64,000 nucleotides of DNA, taken from the NCBI GenBank assembly GCA_026985095.1, contig JALSQW010000056.1, positions 225,116 through 289,115 of the forward strand. The letters run 5' to 3'. The DNA comes from Acidimicrobiia bacterium. GTDB taxonomy: Bacteria > Actinomycetota > Acidimicrobiia > Spongiisociales > UBA5794. Numbering within the stretch: position 1 is the stretch's first letter; every line of letters begins with the position of its first letter. The translations under genes and the position numbers were made by a program. The notes beneath the pieces are model-generated. The model was not told the DNA's origin. It saw only the letters and a program-made list of their open reading frames with translations, and did not search any database. This document shows positions 43,458 to 56,374 of this stretch, in pieces.

Positions 43458-43463
43458 GGTCGC

Positions 43464-43940
43464 ATGCAACCGACCGCCCGGCTCGCGACGATCGACGACC
43501 TGCCCGCACTCGTTCGCCTCTACCGCGAGCTGGAGGTGGAGCAGACCGCCCTGCGGCCGATGTGGCGCCTCGCGGACGGGCTGGCCGAACCGGTCGGCGA
43601 GTCGCTGGCCGGCATCGTCGGTTCGGGTGATCCGCTGCTGTACGTGGGTCTCGTCGACGGTGTCACCGTCGGGTTCGTGTGGGCGACCGTCGACGACCTG
43701 CTTCCGCAGGCCGGCGGCCTTCAGGTCGGCACGGTCCGCCTCATCTTCACCGAGCCGCCTGCCCGGGGCGTCGGGGTCGGGGAGGCGATGATGGCCGAGG
43801 TCCTCGGGGAGCTGCGAGGTCGCGGGGTGTCCATGTTCGACGCCAAGGTCAGTCCAGGCCACCGGCACGCGAAGAACTTCTTCGAGGCGCACGGCTTCTC
43901 CGCCCGGCTGATCGTCATGCATCATGACGACGCGCGGTAG
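43464..43940 (+). CDS. GNAT acetyltransferase
   Basis: 158 residues. TARLATIDDLPALVRLYREL at the start, a beta sheet with LLYVGLVDGVTVGFVWATVD, the acetyl-CoA loop PARGVGVGEAMMAEVLGEL (R/Q-x-x-G-x-G/A pattern) and HAKNFFEAHGFSARL near the end. The substrate is unknown. Its last 17 bases overlap the M20 peptidase gene in another frame. Confidence 0.9.
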   Translation: MQPTARLATIDDLPALVRLYRELEVEQTALRPMWRLADGLAEPVGESLAGIVGSGDPLLYVGLVDGVTVGFVWATVDDLLPQAGGLQVGTVRLIFTEPPARGVGVGEAMMAEVLGELRGRGVSMFDAKVSPGHRHAKNFFEAHGFSARLIVMHHDDAR

Positions 43941-45291
43941 CTCATCGGTGAGCGACGTCGTCGATCTGCTGGTCGAGCTGATCGCCAACGCGTGCGTGAA
44001 CGACGGGACGCCCGATTCGGGCGGTGAGCTCCGGTCGGTGCGCACGCTCCAGAGGTTCTTCAGGGCCGAGGGGACGGTCATCGAGCCCCATCCGGGCCGC
44101 GCCTCGGTCGTCTACCGGATCGCGGGCACCGACCCGGAGGCTCCGGCGTTGGCATTGCTACCGCATCTGGACGTCGTTCCCGCCTCGAGCGAAGGATGGA
44201 CGTATCCGCCGTTCTCGGCGACGCGTGCCGACGGGATGGTCTGGGGTCGGGGAGCCGTGGACATGCTGAACGTCACCGCGGCGATGGCGAGCGTCTTCCG
44301 TCGCTACCTCGACGGCGACGCCGAGCCGCTGCCGGGGGATCTCGTGTTCGCCGCCGTCGCGGACGAGGAAGCCGGGGGCGCGTTCGGCGCCGAGCATCTG
44401 GTGACGAGGCATTGGGATCTGGTCCGTTGCGAGTTCCTGCTGACGGAGGTCGCGGCGCCGCCGTTCCGGACCTCGGAGCGGGTGGTGGTGCCGGTGACGG
44501 TTGCCGAGAAGGGCCCGGCCTGGCGGCGGCTGCGTGCCCATGGGGCGACCGGCCACGCCTCCCAACCGTACGGGTCCCGCAACGCGCTCCTGCCTGTCGC
44601 CGGCGCGGTCGCCAGGTTGGGTGACGCCCGGTCACCGGTGGCGATCACCGACGAGTGGGTCCGGTTCGTCGATGGTATCCCGCTGGATGCGGAGATCCGT
44701 GCGGGTCTCGTCGACCCGGATCGGGTCGACGAGACGATCGACCGCATCGCCCAGGACGATCCGGATCTCGCCAGATGGGCGCATGCCTGCACGCACCTCA
44801 CGGTCGCTCCGACGATGCTGCACGCGGGAGCGAAGGCGAACGTGATCCCCGACGATGCGGAAGGCCACGTCGACGTGCGGACCCTCCCTGGTCAGGAACA
44901 CGCCGACGTGGACGACCACTTCCGCAAGGTGCTCGGCCCGACCTTGCGGGATGAGCTCGAGATCGAGCCGATGTTGGAGTTCCCGGCGACCGGATCGGTC
45001 CCCGAGGGGCCGTTGTGGGACGCGATCGGCGATGCGGTGGAACGGGTCACCGGCGCTCGGCACCTGGTCGCCTCGATGACGCCGGTGACCACCGATGCGC
45101 GCTTCTTCCGGGCCCGTGGCGTCACCGCCTACGGCGTGGGCATGTTCGACGATTCGGTGACCTTCGGCGAGATGCTGGGCATGTTCCACGGTGTGGATGA
45201 GCGGGTCTCGGAGCGCTCCGTCGAGCTGACGGCTGCGCTCCTGAGCGACGTAGTCGCGGCGTTCGGAGACCGGATCCGTACCCACTCATGA
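43924..45291 (+). CDS. M20-family metallopeptidase
   Basis: 455 residues. LLPHLDVVPASSEGWTYPPF and GMVWGRGAVDMLN hold the first two metal ligands, ADEEAGG the catalytic and bridging Glu pair, and the late GMFHGVDERVSERS the final His. A dimerisation domain sits in the middle (GATGHASQPYGSRNALL). It belongs with ArgE/DapE/CPG2-like amide hydrolases; substrate unknown. ATG at 43924 overlaps the acetyltransferase gene; GTG 43948 is an alternative start. Confidence 0.92.
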   Translation: MTTRGSSSVSDVVDLLVELIANACVNDGTPDSGGELRSVRTLQRFFRAEGTVIEPHPGRASVVYRIAGTDPEAPALALLPHLDVVPASSEGWTYPPFSATRADGMVWGRGAVDMLNVTAAMASVFRRYLDGDAEPLPGDLVFAAVADEEAGGAFGAEHLVTRHWDLVRCEFLLTEVAAPPFRTSERVVVPVTVAEKGPAWRRLRAHGATGHASQPYGSRNALLPVAGAVARLGDARSPVAITDEWVRFVDGIPLDAEIRAGLVDPDRVDETIDRIAQDDPDLARWAHACTHLTVAPTMLHAGAKANVIPDDAEGHVDVRTLPGQEHADVDDHFRKVLGPTLRDELEIEPMLEFPATGSVPEGPLWDAIGDAVERVTGARHLVASMTPVTTDARFFRARGVTAYGVGMFDDSVTFGEMLGMFHGVDERVSERSVELTAALLSDVVAAFGDRIRTHS

Positions 45292-46100
45292 CGACGGTGG
45301 TCGTCTGCGATCTCGACGGGGTCCTCTACCTTCACGACAGGCCCGTTCCCCGAGCGCGTCAGGCCCTCGAGTCGCTCGAGGCGGCAGGCGTTCGCCTGGT
45401 GTTCGCGACGAACAACTCGACGAAGACCCCCGAGCGCGTGGTCTCCGATCTGCATCGCCGGGTCGGGTTCCGAGCCGACCCGGCGATGGTCGCCACCGCG
45501 GCGATGGCCACGGCGGCTTTCGTGGCTCCGTCCGCGCCCCGTCCGTACGTCCTGGGGGCCGACGGGCTCGTCGTGTCCCTGCGGCGGGAGGGGATCGACG
45601 CGGTCGCCACCGCGGCGATGGCGGACACGGTGATCGTCGGGTTGGACCCCAACCTGACGTATCGACGGCTGGCCGACGCGGTCCTGGCGATCGGGGCGGG
45701 AGCGGCGTTCGTCGCGACCGGCACGGACCCGACCTACCCGACTCCGGAGGGTCTCTACCCGGGTACGGGTGCGATCGTCGCCGCGGTGGGGGTGGCCACC
45801 GGGGTGGATCCCGTCGTCTGCGGCAAGCCGCATCCCCCGATGATCGCCCTGGTTCGGCGCCTGGTGGGCGATGCCGACGTCGTCTGGGTGGTCGGCGACC
45901 GGCCGGAGACGGACCTGGCGATGGCGAGGGCCGCCGGTTGGGCCGGGATCCTGGTGCTGACCGGCGTCACCGCCGACGCATCGGAGGTGCCGGCGGATCT
46001 CCGTCCGGAGGTCGTCGTTCCCTCGATCGCCGAGGTCCCGGCGGTGGTGCTCGGAGGTGGAGCCGCCGATCCCGCTTCGCCGCCGTCACCTCACCGGTAG
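45288..46100 (+). CDS. HAD-IIA phosphatase (NagD-like; glycerol-3-phosphate phosphatase type)
   Basis: 270 residues. Motif I VVCDLDGVLYLHDRPVP, motif II FATNNSTKTPE, the Lys in VVCGKPHPPMI and motif IV VVGDRPETDLAMA mark HAD subfamily IIA. The Mycobacterium gene in the same place (Rv1692, before tlyA) has been described as a glycerol-3-phosphate phosphatase, so that activity is likely. ATGA overlap with the peptidase gene. Its end overlaps the convergent rhomboid gene. Confidence 0.91.
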   Translation: MTTVVVCDLDGVLYLHDRPVPRARQALESLEAAGVRLVFATNNSTKTPERVVSDLHRRVGFRADPAMVATAAMATAAFVAPSAPRPYVLGADGLVVSLRREGIDAVATAAMADTVIVGLDPNLTYRRLADAVLAIGAGAAFVATGTDPTYPTPEGLYPGTGAIVAAVGVATGVDPVVCGKPHPPMIALVRRLVGDADVVWVVGDRPETDLAMARAAGWAGILVLTGVTADASEVPADLRPEVVVPSIAEVPAVVLGGGAADPASPPSPHR

Positions 46101-46823
46101 CGGACGCGGGGAGGAGTGGATGGCCGCGATCCTGGCCAGGAGCCGGCGTCGCATCGTGGCGGCGATGAGCGCACCGAACACGAACCCGCCCACGTGCGCT
46201 TGCCAGGCGACCCCCGGGTCACCGAGCCCGAACTGAGAGAGGAACCAGATTCCGAGGAAGACGATGGCGGGGACGGGAACGAAGAAGACGACCACGAGGG
46301 TGAGGACGTCGTGGGTGGGGAAGAGCACGGCGTAGGCGCCGAGGATCCCGGCGATGGCGCCGGAGGCGCCGATCAACGGTACGGTCGAGGTGGGGTTGGC
46401 GAGGACGAAGGCCAACGTGCCGGCGATGCCGGATCCGAGGTAGATCGCGAGGTAGCCGAGACGCCCGAAGGCTTCCTCGACGTTGTTGCCGAAGATCCAG
46501 AGGAACCACATGTTGCCGAGGAGATGGAACACGGAGGCGTGGAGGAACATGGTGGCGAAGGCGGCCAGCAGGATGTTCTTGTCCGGGAACACCGGTGTGC
46601 CCGGTGTGGCGGTGCAGACGCCGGTCTGGATCTCGTCGAGCGTCAGGGGCTGGCCGGTGACGACCTCGCAGGCGATCACGGCGTTGCGGTACACGAACTC
46701 GGCCCCGGCTTCGGGATCGGCGGGACGTTGGAGGGCGAAGAACACGAAGACGTTGGCGGCGATGATCGCCCAGGTGACGATGGGTCGGACCCTCGTCGGG
46801 TTGATGTCTCGGATCGGGAACAC
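46086..46823 (-). CDS. Rhomboid-family intramembrane serine protease
   Basis: 245 residues, about six membrane helices. The catalytic Ser is in LIGASGAIAGILGAY and the catalytic His in WQAHVGGFVFGA; HASVFHLLGNMWFLWIFGNN carries the conserved His and Asn of helix 2. Both active-site residues are present, so it should be active. The N-terminus (IRDINPTRVRPIVT) is usual. It lies opposite to its neighbours and overlaps the phosphatase gene by 15 bases. Confidence 0.94.
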   Translation of the reverse strand: MFPIRDINPTRVRPIVTWAIIAANVFVFFALQRPADPEAGAEFVYRNAVIACEVVTGQPLTLDEIQTGVCTATPGTPVFPDKNILLAAFATMFLHASVFHLLGNMWFLWIFGNNVEEAFGRLGYLAIYLGSGIAGTLAFVLANPTSTVPLIGASGAIAGILGAYAVLFPTHDVLTLVVVFFVPVPAIVFLGIWFLSQFGLGDPGVAWQAHVGGFVFGALIAATMRRRLLARIAAIHSSPRPLPVR

Positions 46824-46846
46824 GCAGGTCCGTCGCAGGTGTGGGC

Positions 46847-46852
46847 GATAAT
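46847..46852 (+). promoter_or_regulatory. -10 element before the small acidic gene
   Basis: GATAAT ends 7 bases before ATG 46860, consistent with leaderless transcription of the operon that runs into tlyA. Confidence 0.4.
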
Positions 46853-46859
46853 GGGCTCC

Positions 46860-47048
46860 ATGGATGATACGAGACGCAACGACGACCCGGTGCCCGCGGC
46901 ATCCGAGGACGGCGCCGACGACCTGGTGGAGGTTCTGGCGGCCTCGGATCCGGCCGAGGCGCCGGAGGTGGCCGAGGAGCTGGCGGATCGCCTCGCCGAG
47001 GCCCTGGCCGCCGTCGACCGGATCGACCCGAAGGGATCAGGATCCTGA
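46860..47048 (+). CDS. Small acidic protein before tlyA
   Basis: 62 residues, mostly Ala, Glu and Asp, with a likely single helix (PEVAEELADRLAEALAAVDR). In Mycobacterium tuberculosis a short conserved gene (Rv1693) occupies the same place between the phosphatase and tlyA, which supports it being real. The stop overlaps the CTG start of tlyA. Function unknown. Confidence 0.65.
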   Translation: MDDTRRNDDPVPAASEDGADDLVEVLAASDPAEAPEVAEELADRLAEALAAVDRIDPKGSGS

Positions 47049-47830
47049 TCCGGCGCCGACTGGACGCAGAGCTGGTTCGGCGCAAGCTCGCTCCGAGCCG
47101 GGCCGAGGCCAAGCGCTTGATCGCGTCGGGCCGGGTTCGGGTCGGGGCGGTGACGTCCCCGAAGCCCGGCACCCTGGTCGCTCCGGTCGATCCGCTCCAC
47201 GTGGAGGATCCGTCGCCGTACGTCGGCCGAGGCGCGTACAAGCTGGACGCCGCGCTCGAGGCCTTCCCCGTCGCCGTGGCCGGCAGGCGGGCGATCGACG
47301 TCGGCGCGTCGACCGGGGGGTTCACCGATCGGCTGCTTCAGGGAGGCGCCGTGTCGGTCGTGGCCGTGGACGTGGGCCACGGCCAGCTGCATTGGCGCAT
47401 CCGCCAGGACCCCCGTGTGGTGGCGGTGGAACGCACCAACATCCGCACCGCCGATCCGGAGGCCCTCGGTGCTCCGTTCGACGTCGTCGTGGCGGATCTC
47501 AGCTTCATCTCGTTGGCCACCGTCGCGGCGGCCCTCGCCCGCCTCGGGGAGGCGACGTCCGACTGGATCGTGCTGGTCAAACCCCAGTTCGAGGTCGGGA
47601 AGGGTCGGGTCGGGAAGGGCGGCGTGGTGCGTGATGCGTCGACGCGGGCGAGCGCCATACACTCGGCCGTCGATGCCCTCGCCGACGCCGGCGTCGGAGC
47701 GAAGGGGATCGTGCCGTCGCCGATCACCGGCGCGGCAGGCAACCAGGAGTACCTGGTGTGGGCTCGGCGGGGAGCACGAGACCTCCGCACCGAGACCATC
47801 GATCGGATCGCGAGGGATGGGCATGGATAG
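47045..47830 (+). CDS. tlyA: rRNA 2'-O-methyltransferase TlyA (CTG start)
   Basis: 261 residues. The N-terminal S4 RNA-binding domain (LDAELVRRKLAPSRAEAKRL, then IASGRVRVG) is followed by an FtsJ-like methyltransferase with AIDVGASTGGFTDRLLQGG and VVADLSFISL. It methylates 16S and 23S rRNA cytidines and gives capreomycin sensitivity in mycobacteria. No ATG, GTG or TTG stands before the S4 domain; CTG at 47045 overlaps the preceding stop (CTGA) and has AAGGGA 8 bases upstream, so it is the likely start. The TTG at 47117 would remove most of S4. Confidence 0.88.
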   Translation: MIRRRLDAELVRRKLAPSRAEAKRLIASGRVRVGAVTSPKPGTLVAPVDPLHVEDPSPYVGRGAYKLDAALEAFPVAVAGRRAIDVGASTGGFTDRLLQGGAVSVVAVDVGHGQLHWRIRQDPRVVAVERTNIRTADPEALGAPFDVVVADLSFISLATVAAALARLGEATSDWIVLVKPQFEVGKGRVGKGGVVRDASTRASAIHSAVDALADAGVGAKGIVPSPITGAAGNQEYLVWARRGARDLRTETIDRIARDGHG

Positions 47831-48612
47831 GATCGGGATCGTCGTCCACACCGGCCGCGAGCACGTCGAGGAGGTCGCCAAGCACCTGGCGGTGCGGTGC
47901 GCCCACCGCGGCATCGAAGCGATCGTGATCCACGACGAGCGTGCTCCGGCGTCGTTGGAGGCGATCATCGCCGTGGGCGGCGACGGGACGGTCCTGCGGG
48001 CCGCCGCGGTCGCGTTGACGATCGGTGTCCCGGTCGCCGGGGTGAACGTCGGACGAGTCGGGTACCTGGCGGAGTTCGCCGTCGACGAGATCGACGACCT
48101 GGTCGACGCGTTGGCGGAGGACCGTGTCCACGTCGTGGACCGGTTGACGATCGAGGTGCGGCATCGGGGCCGCTCCGCGGTGGCGGTCAACGATGTCGTC
48201 GTGGAGAAGGCCGTCACGCAACGCATCATCCAGATCGCGGTGACGATCAACGGCAACCGTTTCGCTCGCTACCGAGCCGACGGGGTGATCGTCGCGACCC
48301 CGGTCGGTTCGACCGCCTACTCGCTGTCTGCGGGCGGACCGGTGGTCGACCCGGATGTGGCCGCCTTGGTCCTGACACCGGTGGCTCCGCACAGCTTGCT
48401 GTCCAGGTCGCTCATCTTGTCGCCCTCGGCGGTGGTCGGGTTCGACATCGAGCTGGACCGTTCCGCACAGATCAACGTCGATGGGCGGGGCTTCGCCGGC
48501 GTGGAACCCGGCGAGCACGTCGAGGTGCGCCGCTGCGATCGACCCATCGGGTTCGTCACCCTGGGCCGGCATCCGTTCCCTCAGGCCGTGCGGCACCAGT
48601 TCGGATTGGACC

Positions 48613-48620
<8 letters not shown>
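47823..48620 (+). CDS. nadK: NAD kinase
   Basis: 265 residues. IIAVGGDGTVLRAA is the GGDGT nucleotide site, GVNVGRVGYLAEF and VNDVVVEKA are conserved, and DGVIVATPVGSTAYSLSAGG is the second ATP/NAD motif. It makes NADP from NAD and ATP or polyphosphate. It overlaps tlyA by 8 bases and recN by 8 bases, the same order as Rv1694-Rv1696. Confidence 0.96.
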
Positions 48621-52502
<3,882 letters not shown>

Positions 52503-52506
<4 letters not shown>

Positions 52507-53396
52507 CGGACCCGGCCACGGTCCGCGACGAGTTCCTCGCCGCTCTCCGCACGGAACGGGGATTGGCTCCCAACACGGTGCAGGCGTACCGCCGAGATCT
52601 CGATCAGTATCTCGCCTTCCTCGAGCAGCGAGGGGTCGCAGATCCGGCCGAGGGGGACATCGCCGCGTTCGTCGCAGCCCTCCGGGCCCGGGGTCTGCGA
52701 CCGTCCACGGTGGTGAGGAAGCTCGCCGCCGTCAGAGGCCTGCACCGGTTCGCGGTGATGGAGGCGCTGGCGACGGCGGACCCGACCCTGCTCGTGGATG
52801 GACCCCGGCGGGGTGCTTCCCTCCCGAAGGCCCTGACCGTCGCCGAGGTGGAGGCGATCCTGGCGTCGCCCGACCCCGAGACCCCGCTGGGTGCGCGGGA
52901 CTCGGCGCTCATGGAGTTCCTGTACGCCACGGGGTCCCGAGTGACCGAGGCCGTCGATCTCGACACCACCGACATCGACCTCGACACTGCCAGCGCCGTG
53001 GTGACGGGGAAGGGGTCTAAGCAGCGGATGGTTCTCCTCGGTCGCTACGCGGTGGATGCCATCGCCCGCTACCTGCCGTACCGGCTCGAGCTGATCGGCG
53101 GTCGGGGAGATCCCGGCGCGCTGTTCGTCAACGCCCGCGGCGGTCGGTTGACCCGACAGGGGATGTGGGGCATCGTGCGCCGTCACGCTGCTGGAGCGGG
53201 GATCGACATCGAACGAGTCTCGCCGCACGTGCTTCGGCACTCGGCGGCGACGCACATGGTGGAAGGCGGCGCCGACCTGCGATCCATCCAAGAGATGCTC
53301 GGTCACGCTAGTATCTCAACCACTCAGGTGTACACGCGAGTGTCTCCTGCGCACCTGTTGGAGGTGTACCGGACGGCGCACCCGCGCGGTCTGTAA
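52503..53396 (+). CDS. xerD: Tyrosine recombinase XerD/XerC
   Basis: 297 residues. N-terminal SAM-like DNA-binding domain (EFLAALRTERGLAPNTVQAY) and catalytic domain with Arg in YATGSRVTEAVDL, Lys in VTGKGSKQRMVLLG, HVLRHSAATHM, GHASISTTQ and the nucleophile Tyr in VYTRVSP. All catalytic residues are present. It resolves chromosome dimers at dif with its partner. The position before scpA matches Rv1701. Confidence 0.95.
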
Positions 53397-53413
53397 CCCC
53401 AGGATGGAGCCCC

Positions 53414-53764
53414 ATGGATCCGACGATCGATCTCGCCTCGGCGAAGGCCGCGCTCGACGACGAGCGAGCCAAGCTGGTCCATCAACTCCACGAGCTCGGA
53501 GCCGACGAGAGCGGCGAACTCACCGGTGACGTGGACTACGGCGACGCGTTCGCCGACGCCGGAGCGGCGACGGCGGAGCGAACGGAGGTCCTGGGTCTGG
53601 TGGAACGCCTCAAGCGGTCCCTGGACGAGATCGACGTCGCCCTCGGCAAGCTCGAGGAAGGCACCTACGGCCTGTGTGAGGAGTGCGGCCGGCCCATCGG
53701 CGCCGCCCGGCTCGAGATCCGTCCCCAGGCGCGCTTCTGCATGGAGTGCAAGTCCAAGCGATGA
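53414..53764 (+). CDS. DksA/TraR-type zinc finger protein
   Basis: 116 residues. N-terminal helices with a coiled coil (ERTEVLGLVERLKRSLDEID), the LGKLEEGTYGLCEECGRP motif and CMEC at the end give a four-Cys zinc finger. DksA-like proteins enter the RNA polymerase secondary channel; in actinobacteria such proteins often lack the tip acidic residues, and DYGDAFADAGA here may be the equivalent. Its stop overlaps the HD gene (ATGA). Confidence 0.9.
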   Translation: MDPTIDLASAKAALDDERAKLVHQLHELGADESGELTGDVDYGDAFADAGAATAERTEVLGLVERLKRSLDEIDVALGKLEEGTYGLCEECGRPIGAARLEIRPQARFCMECKSKR

Positions 53765-54249
53765 CGACGGTCCTGTCCGAAGCCGCCCACCTGGTGCGGC
53801 GCTTCTTCGGGTTCCTGACGGCGACGCCGCCGAGCCCCACCGAACAACGGTTGGTTCACGACCACCTGACACCCGACGAGGCTCGAGCGTTCTGGGAGCA
53901 GCGTCCCGAAGACCAACGCCACGCCATCGACGTGGCGAGACGGGTCGCACTGGCCGCCGGGGACGACCGCGAGCTGATCCGCGCCGCGCTCCTCCATGAC
54001 GTCGGGAAGGCGGCCGCGCCGATCGGGGCGGTCCGCCGATCGCTGGCGACCGTGCTCGACGTCATCGGTCTGCCGTTGCCGCCGGCGATGGCGACCTACC
54101 GGGATCACGGCCGACTGGGCGCGGAACGTCTCCGGGCGGTCGGCGCCGACGGGATCGTCGTCGCGTTCGCCTCGCACCATCCAGGGCCGCCGCCGACGGG
54201 ATCCGACCCGGACCGTTGGGCGATCCTGCTGGCGGCGGACCGAACATGA
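53761..54249 (+). CDS. HD-domain phosphohydrolase
   Basis: 162 residues. HAIDVARRVALAAGD, then AALLHDVGKAAAPIG with the HD metal pair, YRDHGRLGAERLRAVGADG and FASHHPG supply the other ligands. Substrate unknown. Family members are nucleotide or phosphate-ester hydrolases. Coupled to the DksA-like gene. Confidence 0.88.
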   Translation: MTTVLSEAAHLVRRFFGFLTATPPSPTEQRLVHDHLTPDEARAFWEQRPEDQRHAIDVARRVALAAGDDRELIRAALLHDVGKAAAPIGAVRRSLATVLDVIGLPLPPAMATYRDHGRLGAERLRAVGADGIVVAFASHHPGPPPTGSDPDRWAILLAADRT

Positions 54250-54297
54250 CGGCGGGTCGTAGGCGGCGGCTCGCTCGGGCAATACGATGAGGGCGCC

Positions 54298-55095
54298 ATG
54301 ACCTATCACGTCCACACCCGGGTGTTCGAAGGGCCGCTGGATCTGCTCCTCCAGCTCATCACCTCGCACCAGGTCGAGATCATCGAGTTGAGCTTGGGTG
54401 ACCTCGTCGCCGAGTACCTCGCCTACCTCGATGCCATGGTCGATCTCGACATGGAGGTCACCAGCGAGTTCCTGTTGATCGCCTCGACGCTGATCCAGCT
54501 CAAGGCGCGGCATCTCCTGCCCGACGATCGGGCGATCGATCTGGACGACGAGTTGGCGCTCAGCGAGGAACGGGATCGTCTCCTCGCTCGCCTGCTCGCG
54601 TGCCTGACCTTCAAGGACGTCGCTGCCGTCCTCGCCCATCGCATGGCGGCCAACGATCGCTACGTCGCCCGGCTGGCGGGCCTCGACGCCGAGATCGTTC
54701 CCCATCCGCCCGACGTGGTCGTTCCCGTCGACGTCTCCGGCCTGGCGGAGATCGCCTCCAGGGTGCTGTCCGCGCCGCCCGAAGAGCCCGACATCGATCA
54801 TCTCGATCTGGATCTCCCGTCGGTGGCCGACGCCATGGCCGATGTCCAGGCGGTGATGGAGGAGGTCGTCCACACCGACTTCGAGTCGCTGGCGGCGCGC
54901 TGCAACCGGTCGTCGGAGGTCGTCGCCTACTTCCTGGCCATCTTGGAGTTGACCCGCTGGGGGGTCCTGTCGGTGTCGCAGGCGTCGTGGGACGCACCGA
55001 TCGGGATCCGCCGCGGCACCGCCTTCGGTCGGGAGATCGAGGCGGCCCTCGCCCAGGCGGCAGCCGACGGCGACCCGGAGCGGAGGGGAGCATGA
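54298..55095 (+). CDS. scpA: Segregation and condensation protein ScpA
   Basis: 265 residues, kleisin. Starts YHVHTRVFEGPLDLLLQLIT with the conserved FEGPLDLLL; the C-terminal winged helix has VVAYFLAILELTRWGVLSVS. It bridges SMC heads. TACGAT 9 bases before the ATG may be a -10 box, with GAGGG just upstream as a weak ribosome site. Coupled to scpB by ATGA. Confidence 0.95.
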   Translation: MTYHVHTRVFEGPLDLLLQLITSHQVEIIELSLGDLVAEYLAYLDAMVDLDMEVTSEFLLIASTLIQLKARHLLPDDRAIDLDDELALSEERDRLLARLLACLTFKDVAAVLAHRMAANDRYVARLAGLDAEIVPHPPDVVVPVDVSGLAEIASRVLSAPPEEPDIDHLDLDLPSVADAMADVQAVMEEVVHTDFESLAARCNRSSEVVAYFLAILELTRWGVLSVSQASWDAPIGIRRGTAFGREIEAALAQAAADGDPERRGA

Positions 55096-55676
55096 TCGAC
55101 ACGGCGGCCATCGTCGAAGCCGTGCTGTTCGTCGCCGAGGAGCCGGTCACGACCGAGGAGCTGGCGGGTCTGCTCGAGATGCCCGTCGAACAGGTGCAGG
55201 ACACTCTCGGGGACCTGGCCTCGGAGTTGGAGACGACCGGCCGGGGGGTGACCCTGCGCCACGTGGCAGGCGGGTGGCGGATGTACACGGTCCCCGAGGC
55301 ACGGCCCTACCTGGAGCGGTTCGCGGCGACCGAACGGGCGACGCGCCTGTCGAAGGCCGCCCTCGAGACGTTGGCGGTCGTCGCCTACCGACAGCCCGTG
55401 TCGCGAGGGCAGGTCTCGGAGATCCGCGGGGTGGATTCCGAGCGGGCGCTGCGGACGTTGGAACGCCGAGGACTGGTGGCCGAGGTCGGGAGGGACTCCG
55501 GCCCCGGTCAGGCGCTCCTGTACGGCACCACCGGGCTGTTCTTGGAGAAGATGGGCATCGATGCGCTCGACGAGCTCCCCCCGCTGGCGGACCACGTGCC
55601 CCCGGCGTCGGTGGTCGAGACCCTCGAGCGCCCGTTCCGTCCGGAGGCATCATCGAGCGACTCCACAAGGTCATAG
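55092..55676 (+). CDS. scpB: Segregation and condensation protein ScpB
   Basis: 194 residues: two winged-helix domains, with AIVEAVLFVAEEPVTTEELA at the start and LSKAALETLAVVAYRQPVSR then RGVDSERALRTLERRGLV in the second. It dimerises and binds ScpA. GGAGGGGAG precedes the ATG. The end overlaps the start of rluB by about 28 bases in another frame. Confidence 0.95.
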   Translation: MIDTAAIVEAVLFVAEEPVTTEELAGLLEMPVEQVQDTLGDLASELETTGRGVTLRHVAGGWRMYTVPEARPYLERFAATERATRLSKAALETLAVVAYRQPVSRGQVSEIRGVDSERALRTLERRGLVAEVGRDSGPGQALLYGTTGLFLEKMGIDALDELPPLADHVPPASVVETLERPFRPEASSSDSTRS

Positions 55677-56374
55677 CCCGTTCCGGGCTCGTTTCGCGGC
55701 GTCGAGCCGAGGAGCTGATCGACCAGGGTCGGGTGAGCGTCGACGGGCGCCCGGCGCACCTCGGCCAGAAGGTCGATCCGGGGGCGGTGTCGATCGCCGT
55801 CGACGGCATCCCGCTGCCGGTGGCGCCCGATCTTCGCTACTACCTGGTCTACAAGCCGCCGGGGGTGGTCTCCACCGCCGCCGACACCCACGGCCGGCCC
55901 ACGGTCGTCGACCTGGTCCCCGGCGATGTCCGGGTGTACCCGGTGGGTCGTCTCGACATCGACTCCGAGGGGCTCATGATCCTCACCAACGACGGCGACC
56001 TGACCCTCCGTCTGACCCATCCACGCTACGGCGTTCCCAAGACCTACGTCGCCCTCGTCGATGGCGTCCCCACCCCGGGGGAACTCCGTCGGCTCGTCGA
56101 GGGAGTCGAGCTCGACGACGCGGTGGCGAGGGCGGACTCGGCTCGGATCCTCGATAGGCTCGGCGACCGAGCCTTGGTCGAGGTCGTCATGCGGGAAGGC
56201 CGGAAGCGAGAGGTGCGGAGGATGTTCGACGCGGTGGGTCACGAGGTCCGACGGCTGACCAGGGTTGCCATCGGTCCGCTGGTCGAGCGGGATCTGCCGC
56301 CGGGCAGGTCACGGCCGTTGCGTCTGGAAGAGGTCCGCGCCCTGTACGCGGCGGCGACGGAGCCGGGATCGTGA
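55649..56374 (+). CDS. rluB: 23S rRNA pseudouridine synthase RluB/RsuA family, no standard start codon
   Basis: About 241 residues. The S4 domain (RLHKVIARSGLVSRRRAEEL) is followed by a pseudouridine synthase with YYLVYKPPGVVSTAADTHGR and the catalytic Asp in YPVGRLDIDSEGLMILTND. It modifies 23S rRNA. In this frame there is no ATG, GTG, TTG or CTG near the expected start; the first sensible codons are ATC at 55649 and 55652, just after GGAGG at 55643-55647. Either a rare ATC start is used, or a base is wrong here. The remainder of the gene is intact. Confidence 0.85.
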   Translation: MIERLHKVIARSGLVSRRRAEELIDQGRVSVDGRPAHLGQKVDPGAVSIAVDGIPLPVAPDLRYYLVYKPPGVVSTAADTHGRPTVVDLVPGDVRVYPVGRLDIDSEGLMILTNDGDLTLRLTHPRYGVPKTYVALVDGVPTPGELRRLVEGVELDDAVARADSARILDRLGDRALVEVVMREGRKREVRRMFDAVGHEVRRLTRVAIGPLVERDLPPGRSRPLRLEEVRALYAAATEPGS

